Positions 1 through 8,909 of a DNA stretch of 64,000 nucleotides are shown piece after piece. Position 1 is the first letter of the stretch. Each line of letters opens with the position of its first letter. The notes beneath the pieces are model-generated. The model was not told where the DNA came from. It made no database searches and saw only the letters and a program-made list of their open reading frames with translations. This DNA is from Oceaniferula spumae. Its GTDB lineage: Bacteria > Verrucomicrobiota > Verrucomicrobiia > Verrucomicrobiales > Akkermansiaceae. The stretch is from NCBI RefSeq assembly GCF_042849255.1, contig NZ_AP026866.1, forward strand, positions 2,294,001 to 2,358,000. Reading direction: 5' to 3'. A program made the position numbers and the translations under genes.

Positions 1-326
1 GGATGAGTCAACTTCGCGATCATCAGACACAAGAGCAGCACAGCAGCAGCCGAGAGGCCTATCGCGGAGATTTTGGACCAGCGACCCTGGCGTGATTTCA
101 CCGTGATCTCGGAGAGCGGCAGGGCATTTTTAACCAACCTATTTTGACGGGCCACGTTCACAATCCGCTGGCTCTGCTCAAAATACCCGATCAACGCCTT
201 CCTCTTATCCTCACTCGCGAGCATTTCATTATTGAGAGCCGCCACTTCCTCGGCACTACATTCTCCAGCCTCCAAGCGGATCAGCCGCTCGAGGAAGACG
301 TCGTCGTTGAATGTATTACGCGCCAT
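1..326 (-). CDS. Anti-sigma factor, membrane anchored (N-terminal part; runs off the window)
   Basis: Read on the minus strand, an ATG at 326 opens a frame that stays open to the window edge. It gives about 108 residues: an acidic, helical N-terminus, with a hydrophobic segment (AIGLSAAAVLLL) at about residues 84-102 after a Lys/Arg stretch. It starts 11 nt after the stop of the ECF sigma gene. This matches the FecR-like anti-sigma partners of planctomycete/verrucomicrobial ECF sigmas: a cytoplasmic sigma-binding region, one membrane span and then an extracytoplasmic domain, which here lies outside the window. Seen: the open frame, the membrane helix and the spacing. Inferred: the anti-sigma role, from position. 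The C-terminal domain type cannot be judged. Confidence 0.6.
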   Translation of the reverse strand, partial: MARNTFNDDVFLERLIRLEAGECSAEEVAALNNEMLASEDKRKALIGYFEQSQRIVNVARQNRLVKNALPLSEITVKSRQGRWSKISAIGLSAAAVLLLCLMIAKLTH

Positions 327-337
327 GATGGGGAGAG

Positions 338-883
338 TTAGGTTCTGTTTTCCATGCATGACTTTAGCGTGGAATTGGCGCGGGTTAATGTTTTATAAAC
401 AGCGGTCACCTTCTGGTCGACCATTGCGGCGATTTCGTTAGGCTTTCTGCCATCACCATAACGCATATCTAATAAGGCCCTTGTTCGCTTGGTGAGTTTT
501 GCAAGACAATATTCCAGATTTTTATACACAGCTTGTTGCCCATCATCCTGCTGGGCATGATAAGTGACCCCCATCCATTCATCACTGAGCCGGTCCAGCA
601 GCTCAGGCGAGAACATGGCAACTTCTCTCCGAGTTTTCCTCAGGTAATCGATTGCTTTGTTTCTCGCAGCCTTCATTGCCCAGCGCACGGTGCCCTCTGC
701 GGAGTCAAATTCAGCGCTCATTTTGACAGCACGCACACAGACATCTTGAAAAATATCTTCAGCGAGTTGCATGTCCTGCACGATGACGCGGGCATAAGCA
801 ATGATGTGCGATTGCTTTTCTAACAACCATTTTGCCACATCCTCCGGGGATGGTACGGCTAAAATTTGATGTGGGTTTTCCAT
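338..883 (-). CDS. ECF-type RNA polymerase sigma factor
   Basis: A 181-residue sigma-70-family protein. The region 2 helix is seen around IIAYARVIVQDMQLAEDIFQ, followed by the 2.4-like stretch with RNKAIDYLRKTRRE. Region 4 holds LTKRTRALLDMRYGDG and the helix-turn-helix KPNEIAAMVDQKVTAVYKTL. It should direct RNA polymerase to promoters under the control of the adjacent anti-sigma factor. A TTG five codons upstream (898) would also work. I prefer the ATG at 883 because neither site has a Shine-Dalgarno sequence. It resembles the ECF families of Planctomycetes and Verrucomicrobia that pair with LamG/FecR-type membrane proteins. The target regulon is not visible here. Confidence 0.85.
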   Translation of the reverse strand: MENPHQILAVPSPEDVAKWLLEKQSHIIAYARVIVQDMQLAEDIFQDVCVRAVKMSAEFDSAEGTVRWAMKAARNKAIDYLRKTRREVAMFSPELLDRLSDEWMGVTYHAQQDDGQQAVYKNLEYCLAKLTKRTRALLDMRYGDGRKPNEIAAMVDQKVTAVYKTLTRANSTLKSCMENRT

Positions 884-1104
884 ATCAGTAGAGACCAATG
901 TACGTCAGAAGTTAGACCAAGCTGCCGATCACAGTATAGCACAACGCTATGCGCCTAATAATCAACTGTCAATATTACACACCGTTTTCGAGTGCTGACT
1001 CCAAGGGGATGTCATGTACGCCTATCCTCAAATCACAGCAAAGCCAGACCACCGCAGCGTAGTCAGGCTTTAGAAAGTAGCCGTTTAAGTATGACGGGGA
1101 CAAG

Positions 1105-1485
1105 TTACCAACGGCGGCGCAGTATCAGCGCGAGTCCTCCGAGACCTAGAAGGGCTGTGGTGGATGGCTCGGGAATAGCCTGAAGGGAGTAGGCATTAAA
1201 CTCGGAGATCGTGTTGCCCGATGTATTGTCGGACTGCATAAAAAGGGCGGCGTAGGCGTTAGTCCCGAACAGGTTGCTGACGCCGGTATTGTTGCCCGAA
1301 CCAGGGTTGTTGCGACCGGTGGTCATGTCGTTGAAAGTGTCGCCGTCCGTGTCGATGACTGTGCCGTTAGAGCCGGTGGCTCCGACGGAGCCGGAGAAAT
1401 CAGACGAGGCGATGACGACAGCCAAAGCGGGCTGCGCCACTACAATAGTAGCTGCTAGAGTGAGGAGAGGTAGTTTGATCTTCAT
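1105..1485 (-). CDS. Small PEP-CTERM sorted protein
   Basis: A 126-residue exported protein. It has an N-terminal signal peptide (MKIKLPLLTLAATIVVAQPALA) and a low-complexity Gly/Asn/Ser/Thr/Asp body. The C-terminus is a textbook PEP-CTERM signal: IPEPSTTALLGLGGLALILRRRW, that is a PEP motif, a hydrophobic helix and an arginine cluster. By family knowledge, exosortase removes this signal and the protein becomes surface or matrix material. The exosortase is not in this window. The body is unusually short for the family (most exceed 200 residues), so it may be a degenerate copy of a longer protein. No known domain is recognised between the two signals. The sequence on either side (884-1104 and 1486-1700) shows nothing clear. 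Confidence 0.8.
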   Translation of the reverse strand: MKIKLPLLTLAATIVVAQPALAVVIASSDFSGSVGATGSNGTVIDTDGDTFNDMTTGRNNPGSGNNTGVSNLFGTNAYAALFMQSDNTSGNTISEFNAYSLQAIPEPSTTALLGLGGLALILRRRW

Positions 1486-1700
1486 TATTCTATGCGTTTA
1501 CCACGGTTTATTCTATGGGTTACATTTACAGTCGAGGATAACTACGGCGGCGGTGACAAGGAGAAATTCCATCACCGAAACCAAGTATGACATCTTCGAC
1601 ACTCATCCCGAATCCGTGCAGTAAATCTACCAACGACGCAGCTACGGTCTGTTTATTAGATGGGTAAACTCGGCTGCTCGCATTTGTTCAGTTGTGAAGT

Positions 1701-3347
1701 TCACTTCACCGTTTCCAACAGTTTACTCAGAGCTAGCTGCAGTTGATTGGCAGTGGCTATCTTTTTGGGGTCGTCGTACCCAAGCCAGAGCACGGTGACC
1801 GCTTCCGGCTTGAATGCAACTGCCCAACCGTCGCGACGGGAGCTTGTACAGGTGACTAGTTTGCCGCCGTCTTTTTTCAGGCTATCTAGAGCTTCTTTCG
1901 ATGCGGCTTTGGACAGTGCCTTGGTGCCAGACATACCGGCTTCGTAGAGGACTCGACCGGCGCTATCGGTAATCGCCGTGATCAGGTGTGGCTCCGGTCG
2001 TTCTCCTTGCTGCACGATGGCAGAGGCTGCACAAGCTACTTCCATCGGGCTGGCGGCGATGGCACCGCGGTATAGGTCCTCAGTTTTCTGAAACGGCCCG
2101 CCAAATCCGAGACGATGACTCAGGCGAAGAGTCTCCTCCACTCCGAGCTGGCGCCCGGTTTGCACCGGATTTCCCGAGACGACTACCTTACTGCGCTCCA
2201 AAGCCATGGCTTCGAGGAAAGGTGTGAAAGCTGGGCCCAGATCACGCTTGGCTAACCAAGCTCGGTTAAACGGTGACTCTTCATAATCACGACCACCACA
2301 GATCGCGAGAATACCTCCGGTGCCGGGGTCGATCACCACCAGTGCAGCTTGAAGGTCTGCGGCGTCTTGGATGGATTGGATCGGAGCCTTAAGAACTGCC
2401 GAGCTACGGGTCTGTAGTGCGGTGTCGAGAGTGGTGTGGATTTTCAGACCTCCGCTGCGGATGTCGTGCTGATCGAGGATCGACTGCAGTCTGAGGCGGA
2501 TGCTTTCACGTGCGTAGGAGCTGTTCCGGTGACGATCCTCTTGTGAAGCCAGACGAATAGGATCCTGCAAAGCTTTCTCCTTTTCCTCCTCTGTTAGAAA
2601 ACCACATACCTGCATGCGCTCGAGCACCTCGTCTCGCTGGGCTTTGGCGCCCTCCAAGTTTCTAAACGGAGAAAACAAATGCGGTCCACGGATGATCCCA
2701 ACAATCATAGCGCATTCACCGGTGTTCAGCTCGGAAGTGGGGCGTTCGAAATAGGTCTGCGCTGCCTCTTCGACTCCATGGCAGCCAGCTCCGAAATAAA
2801 TGCGGTTCAAGTAGTGCGCCAGGATTTCATCCTTCTTGTAGTGGTTTTCAATGCGTAGAGTAATGGCGATTTCCAGAAACTTGCGGTGCAGGGATTTTGC
2901 CCGCATTTCAAAGCTGTTTCGCGCAAGCTGCATGGTCAGAGTGGAAGCTCCTTGGGTAAAAGACCGGTCCTTGATGTTGCGAAGAGTGGCACGGGCCAGC
3001 CCTTTGACATCAACGCCACAGTGATCGTAGAAGCGAAGATCCTCACGTGCTCGCAATGCCTCTACCATCACATCCGGAATCTCCTCCCGGGTAATCAAGC
3101 GGCGTCGTTCACCGTGAACATTCCCGAAAACCTCGCCGTTGCGATCCAAGATCACGGAGCGCTCGGGCATGCGTGCGACATCATTGAGATTGTATTGCAG
3201 CGCGAGGTAAAAATAGAACAGCACCACTGCTAACAGAATGGCCGACGAGATAAGTCCCCATTTCACCAACCAGCGCAAAGGACGGTGCAGCCTTTCCGGC
3301 ACCCAGGCCGGTAGTCGGGATGATTGATTGGCAGGCTTCCAGCTCAT
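1701..3347 (-). CDS. Class A penicillin-binding protein with degenerate transpeptidase domain
   Basis: A 548-residue inner-membrane protein with one N-terminal membrane helix (about 31-51). The GT51 glycosyltransferase domain (about 70-240) looks intact: the catalytic Glu in REDLRFYDH at 101-109, the QGASTLTMQLARN motif, and the conserved EIL-HYLNRIYFG segment. It should polymerise lipid II. The transpeptidase half (about 330-525) is shortened and has lost its active site. The SxxK motif of the neighbouring enzyme (GSVFKPF) reads GPAFTPF here (Ser to Pro372, Lys to Thr375), and KTGTT reads KLVTC near 496. The start is the ATG at 3347; a TTG at 3359 is an alternative. It lies 54 nt downstream of the intact PBP, probably in one transcript. 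Probably a monofunctional polymerase or scaffold. Confidence 0.85.
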   Translation of the reverse strand: MSWKPANQSSRLPAWVPERLHRPLRWLVKWGLISSAILLAVVLFYFYLALQYNLNDVARMPERSVILDRNGEVFGNVHGERRRLITREEIPDVMVEALRAREDLRFYDHCGVDVKGLARATLRNIKDRSFTQGASTLTMQLARNSFEMRAKSLHRKFLEIAITLRIENHYKKDEILAHYLNRIYFGAGCHGVEEAAQTYFERPTSELNTGECAMIVGIIRGPHLFSPFRNLEGAKAQRDEVLERMQVCGFLTEEEKEKALQDPIRLASQEDRHRNSSYARESIRLRLQSILDQHDIRSGGLKIHTTLDTALQTRSSAVLKAPIQSIQDAADLQAALVVIDPGTGGILAICGGRDYEESPFNRAWLAKRDLGPAFTPFLEAMALERSKVVVSGNPVQTGRQLGVEETLRLSHRLGFGGPFQKTEDLYRGAIAASPMEVACAASAIVQQGERPEPHLITAITDSAGRVLYEAGMSGTKALSKAASKEALDSLKKDGGKLVTCTSSRRDGWAVAFKPEAVTVLWLGYDDPKKIATANQLQLALSKLLETVK

Positions 3348-3401
3348 GGTTGCGCTCAAGTCTTGTGGTCCCGACTCCAGATACCGGAGTCAAGCACTGG
3401 G

Positions 3402-5771
3402 CTATTCCACCGGCACAGCACGCGGTGGACGGTTTTCATCCACGGGCACGGCTTTGAGCGGTTGGCGTGGCTGCTGACCGCTGCGGCCAGCGGGTACGGC
3501 GCGTAAAGGGTGAATGGTGCAGTAGTCGTTAGCCGCCGGCAGAATGTCTGCGGGGACTTCGGCATTGTAAGCGGCGTTGTGCGCCTCACAACCGTTAGTC
3601 GCACGCTTGGCGGACCATCGGCATAATCTGGCCGTTTGCAGTCGTAGCGGTTTAAACTTCGGTGTGGCATAACCCAGGCGAGATGAAATCTGCATGACGT
3701 CTGTCCAGATCGGAGCTGCCAAAGTCGATCCATATCCCCGGTTGATGATTTTCTGCGGCTTGTCCATCCCCACCCACACAGCACAGGTCAGGGTGCCAGT
3801 ATAACCTGCAAACCAAGCGTCTTTGTAATCGTCTGTGGTGCCGGTCTTGCCGCCACACGGTGCCTTGTAGCCGAGAGATCTGACTTTACGGCCGGTGCCG
3901 CGATCGACCACTTGCTGCAGAATGTTAGATACGCTCCAGGTAGCACCAGGCTCCGCCGCGCTGACGACCAGTTTCCCAGAATCACCTTTGCCCGGATAGA
4001 CGCGTTCACCTTCAGCATTGCGGATTTCCTGAATGATATAGGGACGATACCAGTCGCCGTTGTTAGGGAACACAGTATAGGCACTGGCCACCTGCCATGG
4101 TGTCGCCTCCCAAGAACCAAGGAATGACGAAGGTGTTAGCGGAATACCATCGATGAAACCAACATCGATGGCTGTCCGGTTGACGTTTTTCAGTCCTGCA
4201 AAATTACCCACCCGAGCAGAGGATGTATTTCTCGATCTAACAAGCGCATTTTCGGCGGTGATGTAATCGCCAAATTTGCCATCGGAATTGTGTAAATTCC
4301 AAGTGCCGGACATACCGTCGATTTCTCCCGGGCGGATGCGACTGTCGCGGATCCATGTTTGCGGCAGCATGCCTTGATTAAAAGCTGTTAGGTAAACAAA
4401 GGGTTTGAAAACCGAGCCAATCTGACGCTCTGCCTGGATCGCGCGGTTATATTTCGATTCATCGGCATTGCGGCCACCGACTACGGAGAGCACGGCACCA
4501 CTGCGGTTTTCAATCACCACACAAGCACCTTGCAGATAAGCGGGTTCTCCCTTTTTGCCATCTGGGAGAGCCTGCCATTGTTTGCGCGTCTGATGGTTGT
4601 AACCGGACATTTTTTCCACCTTGGCTAGGTTACGTTCCATGGAAAGTTCCGCAGCACGCTGGATGGTGTGATCGATGGTGGTAATGACTGTTAGACCACC
4701 TTCTTCGATATTGTGTTCTTCAAGAATGCGATCGAGCTCACGACGCACGGAGTCCATGACATATGTATCCTGAATCACCCGGCGGTTTTTAGGTCTGATC
4801 TTCAGCTTCTGCTTCTTCGCCTCATCCGCTTGTTCTTGGGTGATGTGGCCATAGAGCACCATACGACCTAGGGTAACGTCTCTCTCATGGGTCGCCTTCT
4901 CGATGTCTTTGAATGGGGAAAAGGCGTTAGGCCCTCGGATGATTCCCGCCAGCATCGCTGCCTCCGACAAGGTGAGCTTATTGGCCGGCTTTTCAAAATA
5001 GGTACGCGACGCAGCCTCAATACCACGGATCGAGTGACCCCAGAAAATGCGGTTCATGTAATGCTGGAGGATCTCATCTTTTTCGTATTTCCTCTCGATG
5101 CGGAAGGCGACAGCCATCTCTAACAATTTCTGATCAACCAGTTTTACTTTGGACGGTTTGGGACCGGTGTCGGGGGGGAAGTAGGTATTTTCCGCTAGCT
5201 GAATGCTCAGTGTCGAACCACCTTGGGCGAGACGTTTCCGGCGGATATTTTCCTTAAAAGCACGGACCAAACTACGAATGTCAATGGCCCCATGATCGTA
5301 GAACCGAGCATCCTCTCGTGAAATCAGGGCATCTCGGAAGTAAGGCGAAACATCGTCGAAATCGATCAGATAACGGTTGTCACCATGCAACCTGCCAAGC
5401 TCGACCTTTCCATCCCGAGCATAGACTAGGGTGCGCGCCGGCATTTCGGCTACTTTATCCAGATTATACTTGGAGGCTCTGGCAAAGTAGACCAGAGCCA
5501 GCAAAGCCAGAAAACAGGCCCCGATTACAGCGAGAGAACCGACAACGCGTGCCGGCCATTTTACCGCAGCATTCCAGTTCCGGGTGATGCGCCCGACCAA
5601 TAAAAAGGGCCAAAATAAGATTTTGAAAAGCAAGCTCCGCTGTTTGGGGGCTGCTTTTCCGCTACGGCGACCAGCTTTTCCAGTTGTCTTGGCAGACTTC
5701 CGGCGGGTGGAGCTACGCGGGGGACGGAGTCTGCCTCCCTTGGAACGTGAATTTGATTTTTGGCCAGCCAT
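3402..5771 (-). CDS. Bifunctional class A penicillin-binding protein (transglycosylase/transpeptidase)
   Basis: A 789-residue PBP1A-type enzyme that builds and cross-links peptidoglycan outside the inner membrane. The N-terminus is very basic (about 45 residues rich in Arg/Lys/Ser), followed by a membrane helix at about 78-96. GT51 motifs: SREDARFYDHGAID (151-164), QGGSTLSIQLAEN and EILQHYMNRIFWG. The transpeptidase active site is complete: Ser453 in GSVFK, SRN at 513-515, and KTGTT in the last 150 residues. The C-terminal tail carries three related repeats built on R/K-A-V-P (LRAVPAG, LKAVPVDE, PRAVPVE) in a Pro/Arg-rich stretch, which is not part of the usual fold. Start ATG at 5771. The 225 nt to the divergent protease gene hold the promoters, which I cannot define. 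Confidence 0.93.
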   Translation of the reverse strand: MAGQKSNSRSKGGRLRPPRSSTRRKSAKTTGKAGRRSGKAAPKQRSLLFKILFWPFLLVGRITRNWNAAVKWPARVVGSLAVIGACFLALLALVYFARASKYNLDKVAEMPARTLVYARDGKVELGRLHGDNRYLIDFDDVSPYFRDALISREDARFYDHGAIDIRSLVRAFKENIRRKRLAQGGSTLSIQLAENTYFPPDTGPKPSKVKLVDQKLLEMAVAFRIERKYEKDEILQHYMNRIFWGHSIRGIEAASRTYFEKPANKLTLSEAAMLAGIIRGPNAFSPFKDIEKATHERDVTLGRMVLYGHITQEQADEAKKQKLKIRPKNRRVIQDTYVMDSVRRELDRILEEHNIEEGGLTVITTIDHTIQRAAELSMERNLAKVEKMSGYNHQTRKQWQALPDGKKGEPAYLQGACVVIENRSGAVLSVVGGRNADESKYNRAIQAERQIGSVFKPFVYLTAFNQGMLPQTWIRDSRIRPGEIDGMSGTWNLHNSDGKFGDYITAENALVRSRNTSSARVGNFAGLKNVNRTAIDVGFIDGIPLTPSSFLGSWEATPWQVASAYTVFPNNGDWYRPYIIQEIRNAEGERVYPGKGDSGKLVVSAAEPGATWSVSNILQQVVDRGTGRKVRSLGYKAPCGGKTGTTDDYKDAWFAGYTGTLTCAVWVGMDKPQKIINRGYGSTLAAPIWTDVMQISSRLGYATPKFKPLRLQTARLCRWSAKRATNGCEAHNAAYNAEVPADILPAANDYCTIHPLRAVPAGRSGQQPRQPLKAVPVDENRPPRAVPVE

Positions 5772-5996
5772 GGTTGATGTGAAATGTTGTCCTTTCCTGC
5801 TATCTTATAATCGCTGGCACTGAATTACCCAGCCGTTGGATCGCTTATGGGGCGCAGCTTATTTTTTTATAAATACGCCTTCGGACGCGGTGACTCTATC
5901 GTACCAATTCCATTTCCGCCAGTGCTGCCACAAAAAATAGTGGCACAAGGAAATACCTGTGTAACGCTAAAGCAATTGGAAACCCAAATTTTAAAA

Positions 5997-7001
5997 ATGA
6001 TCTTAAAGCGATTAAAATCCCGAAGCCTCTCTGCTCTCGCATGCTTGATTTCGCTGGCTGCGCTGAGCGGACTGCACGCAGCTCCTACCATCACCAGCAT
6101 TGATGAGCTCAAGGCCCTGCAGAGCAAAATCAAACTCGTCTCGCAAAAAGTCATGCCCGCGACGGTGTCACTGTTTTCCGCCAAAAACGGAGCCTCCGGC
6201 AGTGGTGTCATCGTCAGCGAGGACGGGCTAATTCTGACTGCAGGCCACGTGGTTCGCGGAGCCGAGGAAATGACTGTCATCATGCCCGACGGCAAACAAG
6301 CTAACGGCAAAGTCCTCGGCGCCAATTACACCCGCGATTCCGCCATGATTCAGATCATCGACGGTCAGAAGAAATGGCCCTATGCAGAAGTTGGAAATTC
6401 CAAGGACCTCTCAGTAGGTGACCTGGTGATCGCCATCGGCCACGCAGGCGGGTATGACGCCGTTCGCACCCCACCGGTCAGGTTCGGCAGAATGGTCGCC
6501 CGCGGCAGTAATAGCTTCATCACCACTGACTGCACACTAATCGGTGGCGACAGTGGAGGCCCTCTGTTTGACCTCGAAGGACGTGTCATCGGAATTCACT
6601 CATCCATTGGCAACTCCCTCTCGGCCAACAACCACGCCAGCATCGAAGGATTCATCGAAGACTGGGACAAACTGAAGGATGGAAAAACCTGGGGCCGTCT
6701 CGGTGGTGGCAGCATGGATGATCCTGACTCACCGGTCATCGGTGTCCTTACCGGCGACTCCGAGCGAGGTGGCATCGCCATCCGCAATGTCTTCGGAGGC
6801 GGGCCAGCTGCTGATGCTGGACTGCGCGACGGAGACGTCATCCTCAGCATCAACGGCCGTCGCGTGACCAATCTGCGCGCACTGCACGCTGAAATTTTCA
6901 GACACAAACCCGGCGACGTCATCCTCGTGCGCGTCGCACGTGGCGAAGAAAACATCACCCGTAAGGTTAAACTGGGCCGTCGCGGTGATTTCCAAGAATA
7001 A
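5997..7001 (+). CDS. HtrA/DegS-like periplasmic serine protease, one PDZ domain
   Basis: A 334-residue secreted protease. A signal peptide covers about residues 1-28 (ending ALSGLHAAP). The trypsin-like domain has the full triad: His84 in LTAGHVV, Asp114 in TRDSAMI and Ser186 in GGDSGGPL. A single PDZ domain follows at about 246-328 (GGGPAADAGLRDGDVILSING). Family members degrade or sense misfolded envelope proteins, and one-PDZ forms resemble DegS. The frame is open back to 5847, but the ATG at 5997 is the start that gives a signal peptide. The next gene, 60 nt downstream, is an inactive relative, so the two probably work together. No Shine-Dalgarno is seen. Confidence 0.88.
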   Translation: MILKRLKSRSLSALACLISLAALSGLHAAPTITSIDELKALQSKIKLVSQKVMPATVSLFSAKNGASGSGVIVSEDGLILTAGHVVRGAEEMTVIMPDGKQANGKVLGANYTRDSAMIQIIDGQKKWPYAEVGNSKDLSVGDLVIAIGHAGGYDAVRTPPVRFGRMVARGSNSFITTDCTLIGGDSGGPLFDLEGRVIGIHSSIGNSLSANNHASIEGFIEDWDKLKDGKTWGRLGGGSMDDPDSPVIGVLTGDSERGGIAIRNVFGGGPAADAGLRDGDVILSINGRRVTNLRALHAEIFRHKPGDVILVRVARGEENITRKVKLGRRGDFQE

Positions 7002-7060
7002 CCACCCATCATATTTCACCTATTCAACATCTCTCAAAACGCTTCCAACCCTATCGCCTC

Positions 7061-8350
7061 ATGAAACATCCATCACGCCTCATCGCCATCGGACTTCTCG
7101 CTTTCAGTTTGCAGGCCTCGGCCCAGCGCGGACTGCAGATGCCTGATCCCATCGCAAGGCTCACCCCTGCACAGAAACAAGCTCTCTCGGATCAGGCCGA
7201 CGGTTTTTTCACCGCTGCCAAACCCGCCGTTGCCACAGCTGCCAAGAGCACCGTCAGCGTTCTCTACCGTGGGCGTCGACTCTCTTTCGGCACGGCTATC
7301 AGCGAGGACGGCAAGATCCTTACCAAATGGAGTGAAGTGGCACCTGCCAGCCAAGGGTTGGTGGTAAGAACGCCCAATGGCACCAACCATGCGGCGATTG
7401 TCACCGGCGTCTACAAGGAGCACGACCTCGCCATTTTGAAATGCGACGCGCAGCTAACTCCGATCGACTGGTTTGGAGCCGCGCCTCCCGAACTCGGTGA
7501 ATTTATCGCACTGGCTAACCCAGCTGGCGAAGTAGAAGGCCTCGGCGTTGTCAGCGTCAAGTCCCGCAGCCTTCGCGAGCGCGATAAAGCTTACCTCGGA
7601 GTCATGATGGACTTCACCGCCGTCGGCAAAGGTGGCATCCCTCTGAAACAAGTCATGGCCGATTCCGCTGCATCCAAAGCAGGTCTGAAAAACGGCGACG
7701 TCGTACTCGCCATTGATGACAATAAAATCCAAGGCGCCATGGAAATGCGCAATATCCTCCAGCGCCTCGTGCCGGGTTCTGAAATTCAGGTCCGCTACCG
7801 TCGTGGTGAAGAGGAACACGATACCAAGGTGCTTCTAGGCTCCCGCGCCGATTCCGAAGACATTCGCCGTGTCCCTCAAGCCCGCATGTCAAAAATGCAG
7901 CGCATGGGTGCCGTGCCCAGCAAGGTCCGTGAGAATTTCCCCAACGTGCTCCAGTCAGACATGGCCATCGAGCCCGATGACACCGGAGCTCCTGTGGTCG
8001 ACCTCGAAGGTAAAGTCGTGGGAGTCACCATCGCCCGTGGAAGTCGGATCAAGACTTACATCATCCCAACCACTACCATCCTGGAAATTCTCGCTACCAA
8101 GCCGATTCCTTACACACCCGATCTAGCTGCGCAGATTGACGCCGACTCCCGGAATCGTGCCCAAGCTCAGGTAAATCCTCGGACTCGGGAAGGAAACCGT
8201 AACACCTCCGAGGAGGATGAAAGCCCAGTGGACAAGGTTCGACGCCATATCGACGAAATTGGTCGCAATCAGAAAGCCACGCAAGACAGCCTTCGTGAAA
8301 TCGAGGATGCGCTGCGCCGGCTGGATCGTGAAAACCGCAGAAATCGTTAA
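7061..8350 (+). CDS. HtrA-like pseudoprotease with PDZ domain nested inside the protease fold
   Basis: A 429-residue secreted protein (signal peptide ending LQASAQR at about 22). Its sequence follows HtrA: FGTAISEDGKILTKWSEV (76-93), HDLAILK (121-127), and later LQSDMAIEPDDTGAPVVDLE (297-316), which aligns with the usual TDAAINPGNSGGP region. The catalytic His becomes Ser91 and the catalytic Ser becomes Thr308; Asp122 is kept. A PDZ domain (about 178-262, with AGLKNGDVVLAID) sits between the two halves of the protease fold, not after it. The C-terminal 60 residues are charged and probably coiled coil. Predicted to bind peptides without cleaving them, and to act with the active protease upstream. 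Confidence 0.8.
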   Translation: MKHPSRLIAIGLLAFSLQASAQRGLQMPDPIARLTPAQKQALSDQADGFFTAAKPAVATAAKSTVSVLYRGRRLSFGTAISEDGKILTKWSEVAPASQGLVVRTPNGTNHAAIVTGVYKEHDLAILKCDAQLTPIDWFGAAPPELGEFIALANPAGEVEGLGVVSVKSRSLRERDKAYLGVMMDFTAVGKGGIPLKQVMADSAASKAGLKNGDVVLAIDDNKIQGAMEMRNILQRLVPGSEIQVRYRRGEEEHDTKVLLGSRADSEDIRRVPQARMSKMQRMGAVPSKVRENFPNVLQSDMAIEPDDTGAPVVDLEGKVVGVTIARGSRIKTYIIPTTTILEILATKPIPYTPDLAAQIDADSRNRAQAQVNPRTREGNRNTSEEDESPVDKVRRHIDEIGRNQKATQDSLREIEDALRRLDRENRRNR

Positions 8351-8457
8351 AAACTGACTTCGAACACCTACTCTGGCGCAAAACAATCCGCAGCTCCGTA
8401 ATAATTTTTTAAATTGTTTGATTGCCTTAAGCCCGCACTCAAGCCCACTATCACGCC

Positions 8458-8778
8458 ATGGCGAATGCAACCAACGTCCTCGCAAACGGAATCGAAATTA
8501 CAGGTTCCATCAAGTTCACCAATGACATGGTCATTGATGGTAAGATCGAAGGTGAAATCACTTCTGAAAAAGGAAAGATCACCATCGGTGAGAATGCCTT
8601 CGTCAAAGGTGATGTCAAAGCCGGTGAAGTGAAGCTCTTTGGTAAAGTCAAAGGCACCATCACTTCCGAGCGATGCGAACTTAAGACCAAGTCCAAACTC
8701 GACGGTGACATCAAAACCAAGATGCTCAGCATGGAGGAAGGGGCCGTTCTTTCCGGTCGCACTGACATCGGCAGCTAA
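8458..8778 (+). CDS. Bactofilin cytoskeletal protein
   Basis: A 106-residue bactofilin (DUF583). The right-handed beta-helix pattern is clear from about residue 10 on: repeated short strands such as GIEITGSIKF, MVIDGKIEGEI, AFVKGDVKAGEVKLFGKVKGTI and SKLDGDIKT. Bactofilins polymerise without nucleotide, often at the inner membrane, and help place cell-wall enzymes or shape the cell. The protein is close to the minimal domain, with only short tails. It lies about 110 nt after the pseudoprotease gene and is followed at once by a strong terminator, so it ends the transcript. The neighbouring PBPs and envelope proteases fit a cell-envelope theme. Confidence 0.9.
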   Translation: MANATNVLANGIEITGSIKFTNDMVIDGKIEGEITSEKGKITIGENAFVKGDVKAGEVKLFGKVKGTITSERCELKTKSKLDGDIKTKMLSMEEGAVLSGRTDIGS

Positions 8779-8807
8779 ACCGATCTTATACAATCCCAAT
8801 CGAAAGC

Positions 8808-8836
8808 AACCGGAGCCTCACCGCTCCGGTTTTTTT
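8808..8836 (+). terminator. Rho-independent terminator after bactofilin gene
   Basis: A perfect 9-bp stem, AACCGGAGC (8808-8816) with GCTCCGGTT (8823-8831), a 6-nt loop, and a run of T that continues to 8836. It lies 30 nt past the bactofilin stop codon. Confidence 0.9.
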
Positions 8837-8909
8837 GTGCCCGCAACTATTACCTATCACCGGTGTTTATCATCCTGCAGCGGAAATCTCACAACCAACC
8901 CAATACAAG

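Noticed and set aside
5847..5996. Longer N-terminus for the HtrA protease (50 extra residues)
   Set aside because: The extra sequence ends just before a perfect signal peptide that begins at the ATG at 5997.
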